From: Aphelocoma coerulescens
Lineage: Eukaryota; Chordata; Aves; Passeriformes; Corvidae
Direction of reading: 5' to 3'
DNA length: 64,000 nt
NCBI RefSeq assembly: GCF_041296385.1
Contig: NC_091023.1
Coordinates: 25,173,924 to 25,237,923, forward strand
Part shown: positions 49,606 to 61,299 of the stretch, piece after piece
How positions within the stretch are numbered: position 1 is the stretch's first letter
Layout of the letters: every line of letters starts with the position of its first letter
Notes under the pieces: generated by a model
The model's database searches: none
What the model saw: the letters and a program-made list of their open reading frames with translations, nothing else
What the model was told of the DNA's origin: nothing
Position numbers and translations under genes: made by a program

Positions 49606-50590
49606 TTGACATTTTGGACACCTTTAAAGTGCTGCTTCAATATTTGGTACTGGCTTGTTCTGACAAATGTGAAAAAAAAGCCACAGCAAACATTTTGTGG
49701 GCCACAGGAGTGAGAATTTCTGTAGATTTTAAGCGTTGGGTGACACACAGAATGAATTATTTACTTTCATTTTGAGCTGGGTTTATAGTCTGGTGCCAGT
49801 GAGTGCTACATGTCTGAGAAAAAAAGGGAATTAACTGTCTCTGTCTTTGTGGCTTTTAAATTTTCGTTGCCATTGATATTCTTTAACCTGGGTTGCCTCT
49901 CATGAAGTCCCAATTTAAGCACCAAGTTAAGCAGCTTGGTTCTTTCTGCAGCCTCAGGGGCCTCTCCAGACTCCTTTAAATTGCCCTAAAACAAATTAAG
50001 CAAACTGGAAGTGCTGAAAATGTAAGAAAAAAAAGAGGAGCTTGAGCCTCTAAAGTACAAATATTTCCCTCACAGCTGTGGTAATACATATTTCTGTTAG
50101 GAAGTACCAACAAGTTCTTTAATAGATGATTTCAGCAGCTCAGGTTTGTCACTGAGCAAAGCATTCAGCAGTAAAAGGGTATTTTCCTGTTTAAGATACT
50201 TTGGAATGTGCTTTCAGGGTTGTTGGAAGTAACAAACAGCATTTGTAGCACGTGACTTGTAAAACTGACAAGAATATTTAAAATAAGAGAGTATTTCATG
50301 TATTTTTTTCTGCCCTAAGCGCTTGATTTGTAAATATTTTTTTTGTATTTGTGTTATTTCATCAGGATACATTTTTCTTTGTTTCACACCCAAAACTGGC
50401 TGCATTCTCTTCAATGTTATAAATATATTAACAGATTATTCAGCACTGACAAGATATATTATGTATCTTTCAAATGTTACCAGCAAAATGTTAAATAGCT
50501 GTACATACAGCAAACTTGTGGATCATTGTGTGACCTTTTCTTGCATAAATTTCTTAATAAAACCAAATAAATGTGGAGGTTTTTAACATA
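49606..50590 (+). other. IFT80: IFT80 3' UTR
   Basis: About one kilobase of AT-rich sequence between the stop and a pair of AATAAA signals. Confidence 0.8.
50556..50571 (+). terminator. IFT80 polyadenylation signals
   Basis: AATAAA at 50556-50561 and again at 50566-50571, with GT-rich sequence starting near 50571. Confidence 0.75.
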
Positions 50591-52692
50591 TCTGAGAGCT
50601 CTGGCATGTGGTGATCTCCACTGACTGCTGAAAAAAGAATATTTGGCATGTTTTAATTACATTTGGAGGTGATGGGAAAGGTGTTTAATTCCATTTTTTA
50701 TCACACACATCCAGTCCTGAGCATCCTGGTGTTCAATAGAAAACAAAGCAAAATATTTTGGAAATGCACTTTTATTCTTTGTTTTCACCAGGTTCTAAAT
50801 ACAGTTATGACCCTGGGTATGAAATCTGAATTTCAGAATATTCTCAGGAGAAGACGTTCTTATACGGCTTTTCTGGGATTGTGGCAGGGATTTTAGAGAT
50901 TGTAATTCCAAGGAAAGTGCCATTTGTCCATGCCAAGGTAATACTGAGCTGGTTGGTCTGGGATTCCAAAGTTCTGGATTAAATTTGTACCTCCTTTCAG
51001 TTATTTTCAGTATTAAGTAAAAAGAAATAGCAGGAGGATACAGATGTTTCAGGTATATTTTGGTTACATTTTTGCCCAGAACAAGAAATTATTTGAAAAC
51101 CCTCTTTTAAAAAGCAATACCTCTTATTTAATTACTGACTGCTTCATTTAAACCATCATAAGCCAATTTAAGAAACAGAGATTCATTAACATGATTAATA
51201 TTCAGTTGTTTAGGTGCTGTTGTGATGGATCAATAACCAAATATAACCCAGATTTTGACATTGCAGGGTGGGGAGTTTTGTTCATTCACTTCATTTAACC
51301 TTGACCACAGTAAATCCTCTCTGATTATAAAAAGGGAGGTGGAAAAAGACATCTTTAAGTGAAAAATAAAGTCCTCAAGTGAGGTAAAAGTAGGTGGGTG
51401 TTTAAAAACCAACTGCATATTTGTAATAGCTCAGAGGAAAAATTTTAAAAATACTTTGTTTTCTGGTATTTAAGGCAGTAAAACTTTGAGATCTGGGTTT
51501 GTCTGTGGGATTTTACCCTTTGGGACTGGAACAGGAGGAAGGTTTGAATCATCTGACATGAAAATTTGATTTTACAGATTATGTGGAACCATTTCCTGCA
51601 GAAAAAAACCTGTGGTGATTGTTGCCTTATTCCAGAATAGTCAAAATTATAAATAAGCAATAATGGAAAAGCTTGAAGCTTTCTAAAATTTAATTCTGAA
51701 ATTTTAATGTATATTTGTATAAATAGAAAGTTTGTATCACCTACAGATGGGGGAGGTTGGAGAGAAGCAATTTACTGTTTGTATTATAAATACATCTTTT
51801 ACACTGGTTTTTACATGGTTTTTTATTAAACATAGAAATTTTATTCCATTTCTTCATTTTCATGATAACAGAGATGATATTTTACTCTGCAGGGGATGGG
51901 GGAAGAGCCAGGGAGAAAAAAGGTTTTTATGAATTGATCACATTTAAGAATCTCTATTTCCAAAGTTTATTTTTATCCATCTAAATCAGTCAGGGGTTGC
52001 CCTGTGCTATAAAATTTCCAATATTGGAATTTAAACTGTTAATTTTAGTTCAGGTGCCTTTGCCCTGCTGTAAAGTTGGGGAAATAGGATGGTCTGGTAC
52101 CTTCAGGGAAAGAGAGGGCTGAGTCCTGTCTGCACAGAATTTGGTTGGACAAAAAATAAAATAATTATTTCCGTGTTTTTCCTGAAGGATCTGCAAGAAC
52201 TTTTTTACTTTATATAAAGAAACAACTGTGGTAGTTGGAGCCCTGCAGTTGGAAGTGCTCTAATGTCTGTTTTAAATAAACCTGCAGGTTTTCTTTGCCA
52301 TTGGAGACACCTTCCAAAGAGATAAAGGACAGGGCTCATGGCTGCAGCTCCTGCACTGACCAGATCCGCAGTTCCACGTGCTAAAGTCAGGCTAGGAAAG
52401 GAAAAAAAAGGTATTTTATGAAAGCTTTGGGCACTGACCAATTGTCAGGAGAGGTGGGATGAGCTCGTGGTGATGCTGTAGAGAGAATTTAGGAGTAAAT
52501 GAGGCACTCCCAGCTCATTCAGGTATTCAAGGGTAGAGGTTGTTTCTGCCTTTCCTTGGGGTTTGGTGTTTGCCTTGTTCGTGGAAGGTTTCCCAGGAGC
52601 TGTGGCAGCTGTGACATTTATTTCCCTTAGAGCAGGAGGGGTCCCAGGTCCCCTCAGTGAATAAGAGCCATGGTAGCAGGAGGTGCTGATAT

Positions 52693-52698
52693 TTTATT
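52693..52698 (-). terminator. Candidate C3orf80 polyadenylation signal
   Basis: TTTATT on the plus strand is AATAAA in the gene direction. It is the first such signal I find downstream of the stop, giving a 3' UTR of about 0.8 kb. Confidence 0.4.
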
Positions 52699-53124
52699 AG
52701 GATTTGGAGGAGTTCCCTCCTTCCCCTGCTGCCCACTCCGTACGCCCACTGCAGAGTGCCAGGGAGCACAGCCTGCTCTGGCTGTCCCAAAACCTCCCCC
52801 TGGCACCCGTGGGTATGGGAGGGATGAGGATCACCCAGTTATGTCCTCGCAGCACAGTCCCACAGCTGAGCAATCCCAAAACTCCCGGCGAGCAGGAGCC
52901 CAGCTGAGGACAGCTGGGAATGCTGCAGCAAACTGCAGCCAGCTCTTCCCATCACTCCACGTCCTCCTACTGGAGGTGATGTCTCCAAGTCACCTTCCTT
53001 CTGGAAGTCCTCCCAGGACTGTGCCACGTCCCTGTGAGGCGCCCTGGTGTCCCAGGCTGTCCCAGGGGGTCCCTGCTTCCCAGGCAGCGTGTCCCATCCC
53101 TCCACGGTCCCCAGGAATTCCGCA

Positions 53125-53361
53125 GGTCCCTTCTGCAGCGCCAGATGTCCAGCAGGTCACCCTGCGGTGTGGAGCCTTCCCGGGGATCCCCATTGTCCCT
53201 GGCAGGTCCCTTTGCAGAGCCGGGTGTCCAGGAAGTCATCCTGTGGTGTGGAGCCTTCCCGAAAATCCCCGTGGCCCCTGACACGTCCCCTTGCAGAGCC
53301 GGGTGTCCAGCAGGTCACCCGGCGGTGTGGAGCCTTCCCGGGGATCCCCATTGTCCCACCA
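53125..53361. repeat. 79-bp tandem repeat, three copies
   Basis: GTCCAGCAGGTCACCC-type blocks start at 53147, 53226 and 53305, each followed by GGTGTGGAGCCTTCCC. Confidence 0.85.
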
Positions 53362-53517
53362 CGGAACGCTGCTGGTTCCTGGCGTCGCATCCCGCCTGGG
53401 ACACCTGGGGCTGGCCGCTGTCTCTCCCGGGCTCCGGAGGATGACCCCGTCCCGCGGGTCCCGCCGCGTCCATCAGTGCGGTGCCCGCGCTGCGCAGCGG
53501 GGCTGGGCGCGGAGGAT

Positions 53518-53940
53518 TCACCCCTGGATCCCCGCGGCCGCGCCCCGTTCCGCGGGCCGGCAGCGCTGCGCCTCCTCGTAGCTGGGCAGGTGCTTCACCT
53601 CCTCGTAGCTGGGCAGCTGCGGCAGCTCCACGGCCGTGCCCGGGCCCGGCGGGGCGGCGGTGCCCCCGGGGCCCGGGGCCGCGGGCGGGGCGCGGCGGGG
53701 CGGGGGCCGGGCCCGGCGGGGCGCGGAGCAGGCGCGGCGGCGGAGGGCACAACCGGCGGCCACCAGCGCCAGCAGCACCAGCAGCGCCGCCAGCCTCCGC
53801 GCCAGCCACCGCGCCCGCGGCACCCACGGGGGCCCCGCCACCGCCCCCGGAGCGGCCCCCGGAGCGGCCCCCGGAGCGGCCCCCGCCCCGCCGCAGCCGG
53901 CCCGGCCGCACGGCCCCGGCCCGGCCCGGCCGCCCGCCAT
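53518..53940 (-). CDS. C3orf80: C3orf80 homologue, small single-pass membrane protein
   Basis: A single-exon frame of 140 residues. Seen: residues 1-40 rich in Gly, Ala and Pro with two Cys; a membrane segment at about 49-66 (LAALLVLLALVAAGC) flanked by Arg clusters; a proline/arginine linker; and the tail LPQLPSYEEVKHLPSYEEAQ at 106-125. The W-x-x-R-[KR]-L start of the membrane segment and the paired LPSYEE motifs match human C3orf80, which also neighbours IFT80. LPSY resembles the PY motifs that bind WW-domain ubiquitin ligases. The human Cys-rich ectodomain is not visible. The ATG has G at -3 and +4 and an in-frame TAA about 60 bases upstream. Function is unknown even in mammals. The start remains the least certain point, because GC-rich avian genes are often misassembled. 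Confidence 0.8.
   Translation of the reverse strand: MAGGRAGPGPCGRAGCGGAGAAPGAAPGAAPGAVAGPPWVPRARWLARRLAALLVLLALVAAGCALRRRACSAPRRARPPPRRAPPAAPGPGGTAAPPGPGTAVELPQLPSYEEVKHLPSYEEAQRCRPAERGAAAGIQG
53845..53885. repeat. 12-bp repeat within C3orf80 coding sequence
   Basis: GGAGCGGCCCCC recurs three times in a row and encodes the GAAP repeats of the protein N-terminus. Confidence 0.8.
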
Positions 53941-54243
53941 CCCCGCTGCGCGCCTCGCCGCCGGCAGCGCCGCGCTTTATCCGCGCCCGGCGGGCTCGAT
54001 CCGCATCAAATATTGATGGGGCCATTTGGCGGCGCTTCGCGGCCTAATGGGGCCGGGGCACGCGGCCAGGCGCGGCCTCAGCCGGCGGGGTCAGCGCGGG
54101 GTGGCCCCGCCACCGAGCTCGTGGCTGGATGTGCCCCGAGCTTAGCGCTGAGCCCCGTGTGGGGCGGGGGCCCTGGCAGGGATAAACTGTGCGGGAGGGC
54201 ACGGGGGTCAGCGGTACCCGGGAGCGGGGAGGAACGCGGGGAT

Positions 54244-54492
54244 GCAGGGACGAGCAGGAGCCAAGGATGTGAGAGTGAACCTGAGGGTGCAGGGACGAGC
54301 AGGAGCCAAGGATGTGAGAGTGAACCTGAGGGTGCAGGGACGAGCAGGAGCCAAGGATGTGAGAGTGAACCTGAGGGTGCAGGGACGAGCAGGAGCCAAG
54401 GATGTGAGAGTGAACCTGAGGGTGCGGGGACGAGCAGGAGCCAAGGATGTGAGAGTGAACCTGAGGGTGCAGGGACGAGCAGGAGCCAAGGG
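54244..54492. repeat. 45-bp minisatellite, five copies plus a partial sixth
   Basis: Units start at 54244, 54289, 54334, 54379, 54424 and 54469 (GCAGGGACGAGCAGGAGCCA, then AGGATGTGAGAGTGAACC). The first four are identical and the fifth differs by one base near its start, so the array is young. It lies about 300 bases upstream of the C3orf80 ATG. Confidence 0.97.
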
Positions 54493-55982
54493 CAGGAGGG
54501 TACCTGAGGATACCTGAGCCCTGAGCAACTCGAGGTGCAGAGCCCACCATTGATTTTGCAGCTTAGAAAGGCCAGCAGCGGTGTCAGAGTGGGCAGTGAC
54601 AGACTGTGACAGTGACAACCTGTGCAGGTTGGTTTTTATTCCTGCCATTAAGATTTCACAGGTCCCTGTGTCACCCAGCAGTGACACTCCTGGTGTTCCC
54701 AATCCACCCCCGGGACCACAGCCCCTCATCTGTGTGGTTTGCTGATTACCTTCAGCTCAACTGCAAAACTCCAGCAAAAGGGAGAGGAGAGGGAGCTCTC
54801 ATCCAAGTCATGGAAAAACTGACTAACATAAAACATGGCAAAAGCTGACCAGACCTTTTCTGCTTGGTTTCCTTTTAGGTGACCCTGCCAGATCTGATAG
54901 GCGGCTGCTGACCCACCTACGTGACCATCACGTGGGGTAAATTTGTTTCCTTTGTCCTGTTTACTCGCCTGGTGATCATTTCACTGCTGGTAGCTGCAAG
55001 CCATCCCCCTGCTGTCAGCCCCAGTTTTCGGTAATTGTATCTATTACACATTTTGGAGTGCTCAGGAACAAAAAAGGAGGGGACAAGTTCTCAGCTGTGA
55101 TACAGAGTTTGAGGAAGGAAGGGTTGGTGGTGCTGGGCTTCTGGTGAACGAGGAGAAACTGCAGTCTCTCTGCATTTCAGGGATTTGTTCTGCATCTGTT
55201 TCCTCACTTTTGGGGCATTTCTCCCTGCAGAAGGGGGCTGGGGCTGGGGAAGGAGGGCAGGAGGGTGCCAGCACTGGGTGCAGCCCCAGTTGCTTTAGGA
55301 CCGAGCTGCTGGAGCAGCCGCCTCGCACAGGGGGGACCCTCTGCTTTGGGGACTCATCCCTGCCCGTGGCCAGCAGGATTTGGGGTGCTCTGCAGCAGCT
55401 CCAGCAGCAGCTCCAGAGGCCACATTCCCTCCAGACCTGACAATAACTGATGTGGTGTTTTGAAGGCCAATTGTGAGTAAACAGCAGGCGCCTGGCGAAG
55501 CCGCCCGGCCGTTAATAGAGCTCAGCCTTTTAACAGCAGTTCTGACCAGCTGTGGCTCCCTCAGAGCTCCATGAAATATTAAAGCCTGTTGATAGCTTGT
55601 TAAAGCCAACGTTTTGGCTGGCCCCGTGTGCTGTGAGCTGGGCTTTGGTGCTCAGCCTGCAGCAGTGGCTCAGGAGCAGCTCCGTGTCCCATCAGACAAG
55701 GAAAACCGTGGCTGGGGGGAGCAGGGTGCAAGAAGGAATAAGAATCCCAGTCCTGGCATGCACCTCTGCTCACTCCAGCTGCCCCAGCTCCAGCAGCTCC
55801 ATGCCTGGCTTGGGAAAATGCAGGAATAGGGGCTCATGAGGAATCAGGGCCAGAGGATTCATACTGGGGTGGCCATGGATGTAGGGGCTGCATCCTCTGT
55901 GGGTTTGGGGGATTTGGGGTGGCGCAGCTGCCACATTTTGGAAATCTCTGAAGAGTGGGAGCGTGGTGGCAGGCAGGGATCT

Positions 55983-56075
55983 CTGATTCCATCAGGATTC
56001 CATGGGCAGGGACACCTTCCACTAGAGCAGGTGGCTCCCAGCTCCATCCAACCTGGAATTGCTCTGTCCCCCAAG
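55983..56075 (-). mobile_element. CR1 fragment
   Basis: GGCAGGGACACCTTCCACTA and following bases match the reversed CR1 3' UTR; no tail remains. Confidence 0.6.
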
Positions 56076-56794
56076 CACAGCAGAGCCCTGGGGCAGGACC
56101 AGGAGTTGTGAGCAGGAATAAACCCATCATTAGTGACCACATCCTGCCTGCCCCATCCCAAAATCTGTAGGAAACCCACTTTGAGACTCCCTGGAGTCAG
56201 GTAAAATCCGGAGCCATTTCTGGGAAGGAGCTTTCAAGTTGATTTTGTCCAGTTTTGCAGGGGGTGGACAATTATTGATCCTGCAAATGACCCCTGCAGA
56301 AACCCATCGATCCCTTTGGAGCAGCAGATCATTAAGATCATCCACATCTTCCAGGTGGTGCCAAAGTGCTGACACGGCAAAATAACCATTTGATGGAGGG
56401 ATTGTCCCCGGGACCGTTGGCATTTGGGGAGCTCCAAACTCTTCCCCACGGGAACCTGCTCCAGAAGATGCTCTTGGCACAGCGATGCTTCACGTCTGAA
56501 CTTCCTTTGAGGTGTTTTTCCCCTCAAATATGGGAAAACTACTTAGGAAAAAACATCCTGATGACCTGAGGTTTGTCTTTTGGGAAGACTCTGAAAGCCT
56601 CACGTGTTTGGGAGCTGGAAAAATCCCATGGATTGGTGGAGGGAAGCACAGCTTTGGATGGTGATAGGAATGAGCTCAGCACTCTCAGCTTCAATGATAT
56701 TTTAATACCCTTAGACCCAAACCTTGTGGTAATTGAGGTTTTTATAGGAATTATGGTGCAAATCACTGCTGCACTGGGGGTTGGACAGAAAATC

Positions 56795-56940
56795 TGTGGC
56801 TGCCACATCCCCGGCAGTGTCCAAGGCCAGGTTGGAGCAACCTGGGATAGTGGAAGGTGTCCCTGCCCATGGCAGGGGAGGAATGGGATGGGCTTTAAGG
56901 TCCCTTCCAACCCAAACCATTCTGGGATTCCATGATAATC
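56795..56940 (+). mobile_element. CR1 LINE 3' fragment
   Basis: GGAGCAACCTGGGATAGTGG through GGGATTCCATGATA, well preserved. Confidence 0.8.
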
Positions 56941-58404
56941 AAACACAGCCCGGTAGGAATCTCCTCCAAGGCCAAAATAATTCTTAAATAGTTCTTAATA
57001 GAACAAAATAGTTCTTGATACTCCTGTAAAAACTTCCAGAGAAGCTCCTAAGGAAGCCCTTCCATCAGCAGGGAGCTCGGAGCAGGGCTCAGGGAAAGCT
57101 CTGAACTGCTGGAATGAAACCCCAAAGCTAAGCTCCAGTGCCTCCCCTTTCTCAAGCACATCTGTAACTGCAATAAGGCTCCAAACCCGAGGAGATGACT
57201 CTGCAGATGTAAAAAAACTCAAGCAGCCATTACCTCACAGCCCAGAAATCCCCACTGCCAGCAAATATTTGCTGTTGGGCTGTTTAAAAACCAGGGAAAG
57301 TGAGAGAGAAAGGCTGAAACCCTCCTGGACAACTCTGACTCCTTCCCAGGCTGTTCACATGTTTGGGTGTGCTCCAGAAATGAAATGTGCTTTCTGCAAT
57401 AATCAAATCAAATAAACAAATAGAATTTATTCATTACTATCCATTTGACATTTATTTCTGTATTTTATGTATAAAATATTTATTTATTTCACACATTTTT
57501 CTTTTCTCCAGTACATAAAAGGTGGGAACATCAACAATAAGATAATATTACAGGGTAATGATATTGATACCAATGGGTTGTCAGGCTTCCAGCTCGCATA
57601 TGACACTGAAAATATTCTTTATTCTTTCTGCTAAACAGAAGTGTTAGAAAGATTGGGTTAGGCTGGTTTGCCCTTTGCAATAATTCCTCATAATTAGGAT
57701 TTTAATCCCTTGACTCCATGGAAAGGCTCCCTCTCATGCCATGACTTTGGCTGAGGCTTTTGGTGTTACAAACAATGAGCATCTCCTCCTATAAGGGATG
57801 ATTTGCTGGTTTCCCTTTGAAATGAATGATCTTAACTCCTAAAAATGGTTCCAGGATTAAGCCTTGATCCCACACCATCCATACGGAATCCCTCTGGGAT
57901 CCATGGAGGAGCTGAGTGGCCACAGAGGGCTGGGTGGGAGCAGCTGGACACAGAAACACTGGAATATCCTAAAAGGCACTGCAGGACAATTTGTCACAGC
58001 TGGAAGGAGCCCTGTGTTGGTCTGGAATAACCAAAACCTTTTTCATTTTGAAATTTTTTGTGTTTTCCAGGGAGCAACATTTTTCCTTGTTAGTCACGCC
58101 GGTTCTCCGGAGGCTGCCACGATCCAGGCGTGGATTTCTGCCGTGATTTCATCCCGCTGTTATTTACAACTCGGCCCAAAAGCTCAGCCTCTTCCTATTA
58201 TTTGTGGTTAAATATAGCAGCGGATTCTTTCCCATCCCTGCTGCCACCCACACGAATCGCATGAGTCAGGAGCAGCAATTCCCAGCGGGGTGAGCCCGCC
58301 CTGCCTGCCCTGGAGCATCCCGGGCTCAGCCGGAGCAGCGGGAGGTGAAAGGATTGGTGTGACACAGCCAGGGCTGCTCATCCCGGGATGCTCTGCCAGA
58401 TCCC

Positions 58405-58632
58405 TCCTGGCTGCTTCCCTGCCGTGCCACCAGGAATTCCAGGTGATCCCAGTGTACCTGGAGGTCACCCTGGCTACATCTCAGCTGCTTCCCTGCAGTC
58501 CCACACATTCCACCAGGAATTCCAGGTGATCCCAGTTTTCCTGGAGGTCACCCTGGCTGCATCCCGGCTGCATCCCAGCTGCTTCCCTGCCATCCCACAC
58601 ATTCCACCAGGAATTCCAGGTGATCCCAGATC
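58405..58632. repeat. Imperfect tandem repeat, unit 83-94 bp, three copies
   Basis: ACCAGGAATTCCAGGTGATC recurs at 58429, 58512 and 58606, followed in two copies by TGGAGGTCACCCTGGCT. Confidence 0.85.
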
Positions 58633-60569
58633 CTGTGGGGCTCCTAAGAGTGGGGCAACATCCCAGGGCAGGGAGTGAGTACCAAAGTCTTTCTCATTCC
58701 CCTCTTGCTCTCCCCTTCTTTCTGAAGAGATTTTATTTTTACTAAATGAAACAATTCCCACCCTAGTTTGTCCACAGGAGCCTGAATTCCCTGGATTCCC
58801 TGTGCAACAGGCTGCAGCCAGAGAGTTTTCCTGGGGGAAATTCCAACATCCCCAACTGAGGCTGCTCGGGGCATCAACCAGGTAAGAGGCTGTTAAAAAA
58901 TGGGGGGGAAAGGGAGAAAATGAAAAATAAAAGGGGGAGAAAACCCTTCCAGCTGTTTTTCCAGGAGTGAGGCAGGCACGGGGCTGTGTGTTCCACAGGG
59001 AAGCATCCTCTGGAGATGCAAGGAGGGATGATGAGGATGCTGAGGGGGCAGGATGAAGGGGCAGGAGAGGTTTGACCCTGCTAATTTTAGACTCCTCAAA
59101 TAACCGTGTCAGCCTCGGGGGTGGTGTGGAAAACAGGGAAAAGCTCTGGAATGGCCCAGCTGGATCCACTCCTCAGACCTCAGGGGTCCTGCTGGCCTCC
59201 ATCCCACTGGTGTGTCCCCTTTGGGCAGCACAAACTGGTGGGCTGGTGGGAGAAGGGCAAATATTCCCTGCTGGAAAAGGAGGTGGGTGGCTCCTGTCAA
59301 GCCCAAAGAGCAGATCTGCCGTGTCCAGCCCCGGCTTCCTGCTCAGGCGGCTTTGTTGCTTCACTCAGTGACATTTAAATCCTGAAAATCGGGCTGCAAA
59401 TCAGCTTGCTGGGGAAATGCTGTGCACTGAGGGGGTGGCTCTGAAGTTATGTCCCCCAGGCTGAGGGGATCAGGGGCTGCAGAGCTGGGCTGGGGGTGGT
59501 TGATGGCCTCAGACCCCCCTGTTCCACACCAATCAACCAAACCATCAAAAATGCCAAATAATAAATAATCTGCAGTGACTCTGAGCTCAGGGCTGTGGGG
59601 AGTCCAGGGAGAGACATCAGAGCATCCTCCTCCCTCCCTGGGCCACTCACTGAGTTGCAGCAAAATATTTGGTGGCTCCTGCAATTCCTGTCACCTTTTG
59701 GGGCTCCAGGATGATACAATGAGGAGCAGAATGGGGTAAAAACGGTGAATATCCATCAGAAATACGTGGCATAATCACCAGACCAGGCTGTTGCCCCATT
59801 TGTGTGCAGCAGGAGCCCCAGTGAGACAATTTTGGCTCTTTCAGCCCAAAGGGGAGGTTGGATGTTTGTAATTATTCCTCTGAGGGACAGCACAACATCC
59901 CCAGTGCTGATCTGGGGGGGATGCTCCTGGTTCCAGTGCCAGACAAAAGCCTGGCTGCAGAGGAGTCGGGGGAAATGAAACCCAGCTCGAGTTCATTGTG
60001 AGCAGGCCTGGACACAATTATGGGATCAGAGATGCTGCAGGATGTGGATGGAGGCGTTGGGATACGTCCCTGGTGATCAGGGTGGTGTTTTTGCAGAGAA
60101 AATGCAGGGATATTTGTTGTGGCTGGGATGTATCCACTCCCCTGGGGGTCACTGGATGCCATTTTGAGGGGAGAAGCTGATTTTATTGCCATCACTTTTG
60201 CAAACCACATGGTGGGGTAAATAAATAAAGAGTAAAACATGTATCTAGCATGATATCTAGATAAATTATATAGAGAAAAATCCGTATTTTCCTGAGCAGC
60301 TGAACGAGTACCTGAAGCTACAATTCCATTTCTCCTTTCATTTTCACTTTCCCCCTGTGCCCTTGGCCTGCCTTTCCTCCCTGCTTCTACTGCCATCATT
60401 CAGCCAAAGGTTTTGTGTCTCCTTTCCACCCCATCCCTGTTTCCTTCCTCTCCTTTCCCTCTCAGAGTCCTCCTCTCCCCTTATGCCTCTCTTACTGCCA
60501 GGAGCAGCCAGGCCCTGCCTTTTATTTAAGCAAAAAAACAACCCCCAAACACCAAAAATAGCAAAAAAA

Positions 60570-60660
60570 TTCACAGCTTCTCTGGGCAACCTCTGCCAGG
60601 GCCTCCCCATCCTCACGGGGAGGAATTTCATCCCAGTATCCCACCCAACCCTGCTTTTTG
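60570..60660 (-). mobile_element. CR1 fragment
   Basis: CACAGCTTCTCTGGGCAACC then GCCTCCCCATCCTCAC, the reversed CR1 3' UTR. Confidence 0.65.
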
Positions 60661-61299
60661 TCAGTTCAAAGCTGCTGTAAAGGGAAAATTAAGCGTTGGG
60701 AATTGAATAAAATCTGCATTTTCAACAGGCACCTCTCTCTGCATTGTCCCATCCTGTGCTGGGAAGTGCCTGGGGGGATGAAGAAGGAGATCAGAGGGGT
60801 TCCCTGAGCCCACCGGGAATTTTGGGTGGGATTACATGGCCCCACATTCCCAATTTAGAGGCACCAACTCCTCCATAATCACACAGCCTGTTAATCGACT
60901 TTACTTTTTTTTTTCATTCTGTGATTGTATTATTTTTAATATTATAATATTACTTCATTATTTGATATCATTGTTTATTATTTTGGTTTCTGACGACGCC
61001 ATAATATTATTACGAATAATATTATCTATTATTCCATCCGAGGAGCCGGGAGGAGCACGAAGGAATCCCGGGCGAGGAGCGCGGGGCTGGGGAGCTGTTG
61101 CCATCTGCAGGCGGCTCTGGAGTTGATCCCTGTGGATACTGGTGAGGATCACCGGATACTGGTGTGACTGGGAAAGAGTGTCCGGTAAAGGGGTTTAGGA
61201 TCCAGGAGCACCCAGGGAAGCATCCCCGCTATTCAACCCCGTTATCCCAAATCCAGCAGCATCCCGGTTGTCCCAGCAATGCCACAGGCCCAGGGCACT

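Larger units (their letters stand above)
50591..53517. other. Region between IFT80 and C3orf80 coding parts
   Basis: The two genes converge here. The left 2 kb is AT-rich with no feature seen. The right part is probably the C3orf80 3' UTR, with minus-strand AATAAA at 52693-52698 and 52617-52622, plus a 79-bp repeat at 53125-53361. Confidence 0.6.
53450..54150. promoter_or_regulatory. CpG island covering C3orf80
   Basis: Very GC- and CpG-rich sequence covers the whole coding part and about 200 bases upstream. A GATAAA lies about 40 bases before the ATG on the minus strand but is not a convincing TATA box. Confidence 0.7.

Noticed and set aside
53315..54025. 236-codon minus-strand frame overlapping C3orf80
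   Set aside because: It is in another frame with Gly/Arg/Ala-rich sequence only. The frame ending at 53518 carries the conserved membrane segment and LPSYEE motifs.
53047..54507. 486-codon plus-strand open frame
   Set aside because: It runs antisense through C3orf80, the 79-bp and 45-bp repeats and a stop-poor GC-rich island. The translation is low complexity with no domain; the repeats keep it open because 45 is a multiple of three.
58474..59169. 231-codon minus-strand frame
   Set aside because: It crosses the 58.4-kb tandem repeat; no recognisable domain or splice signals.
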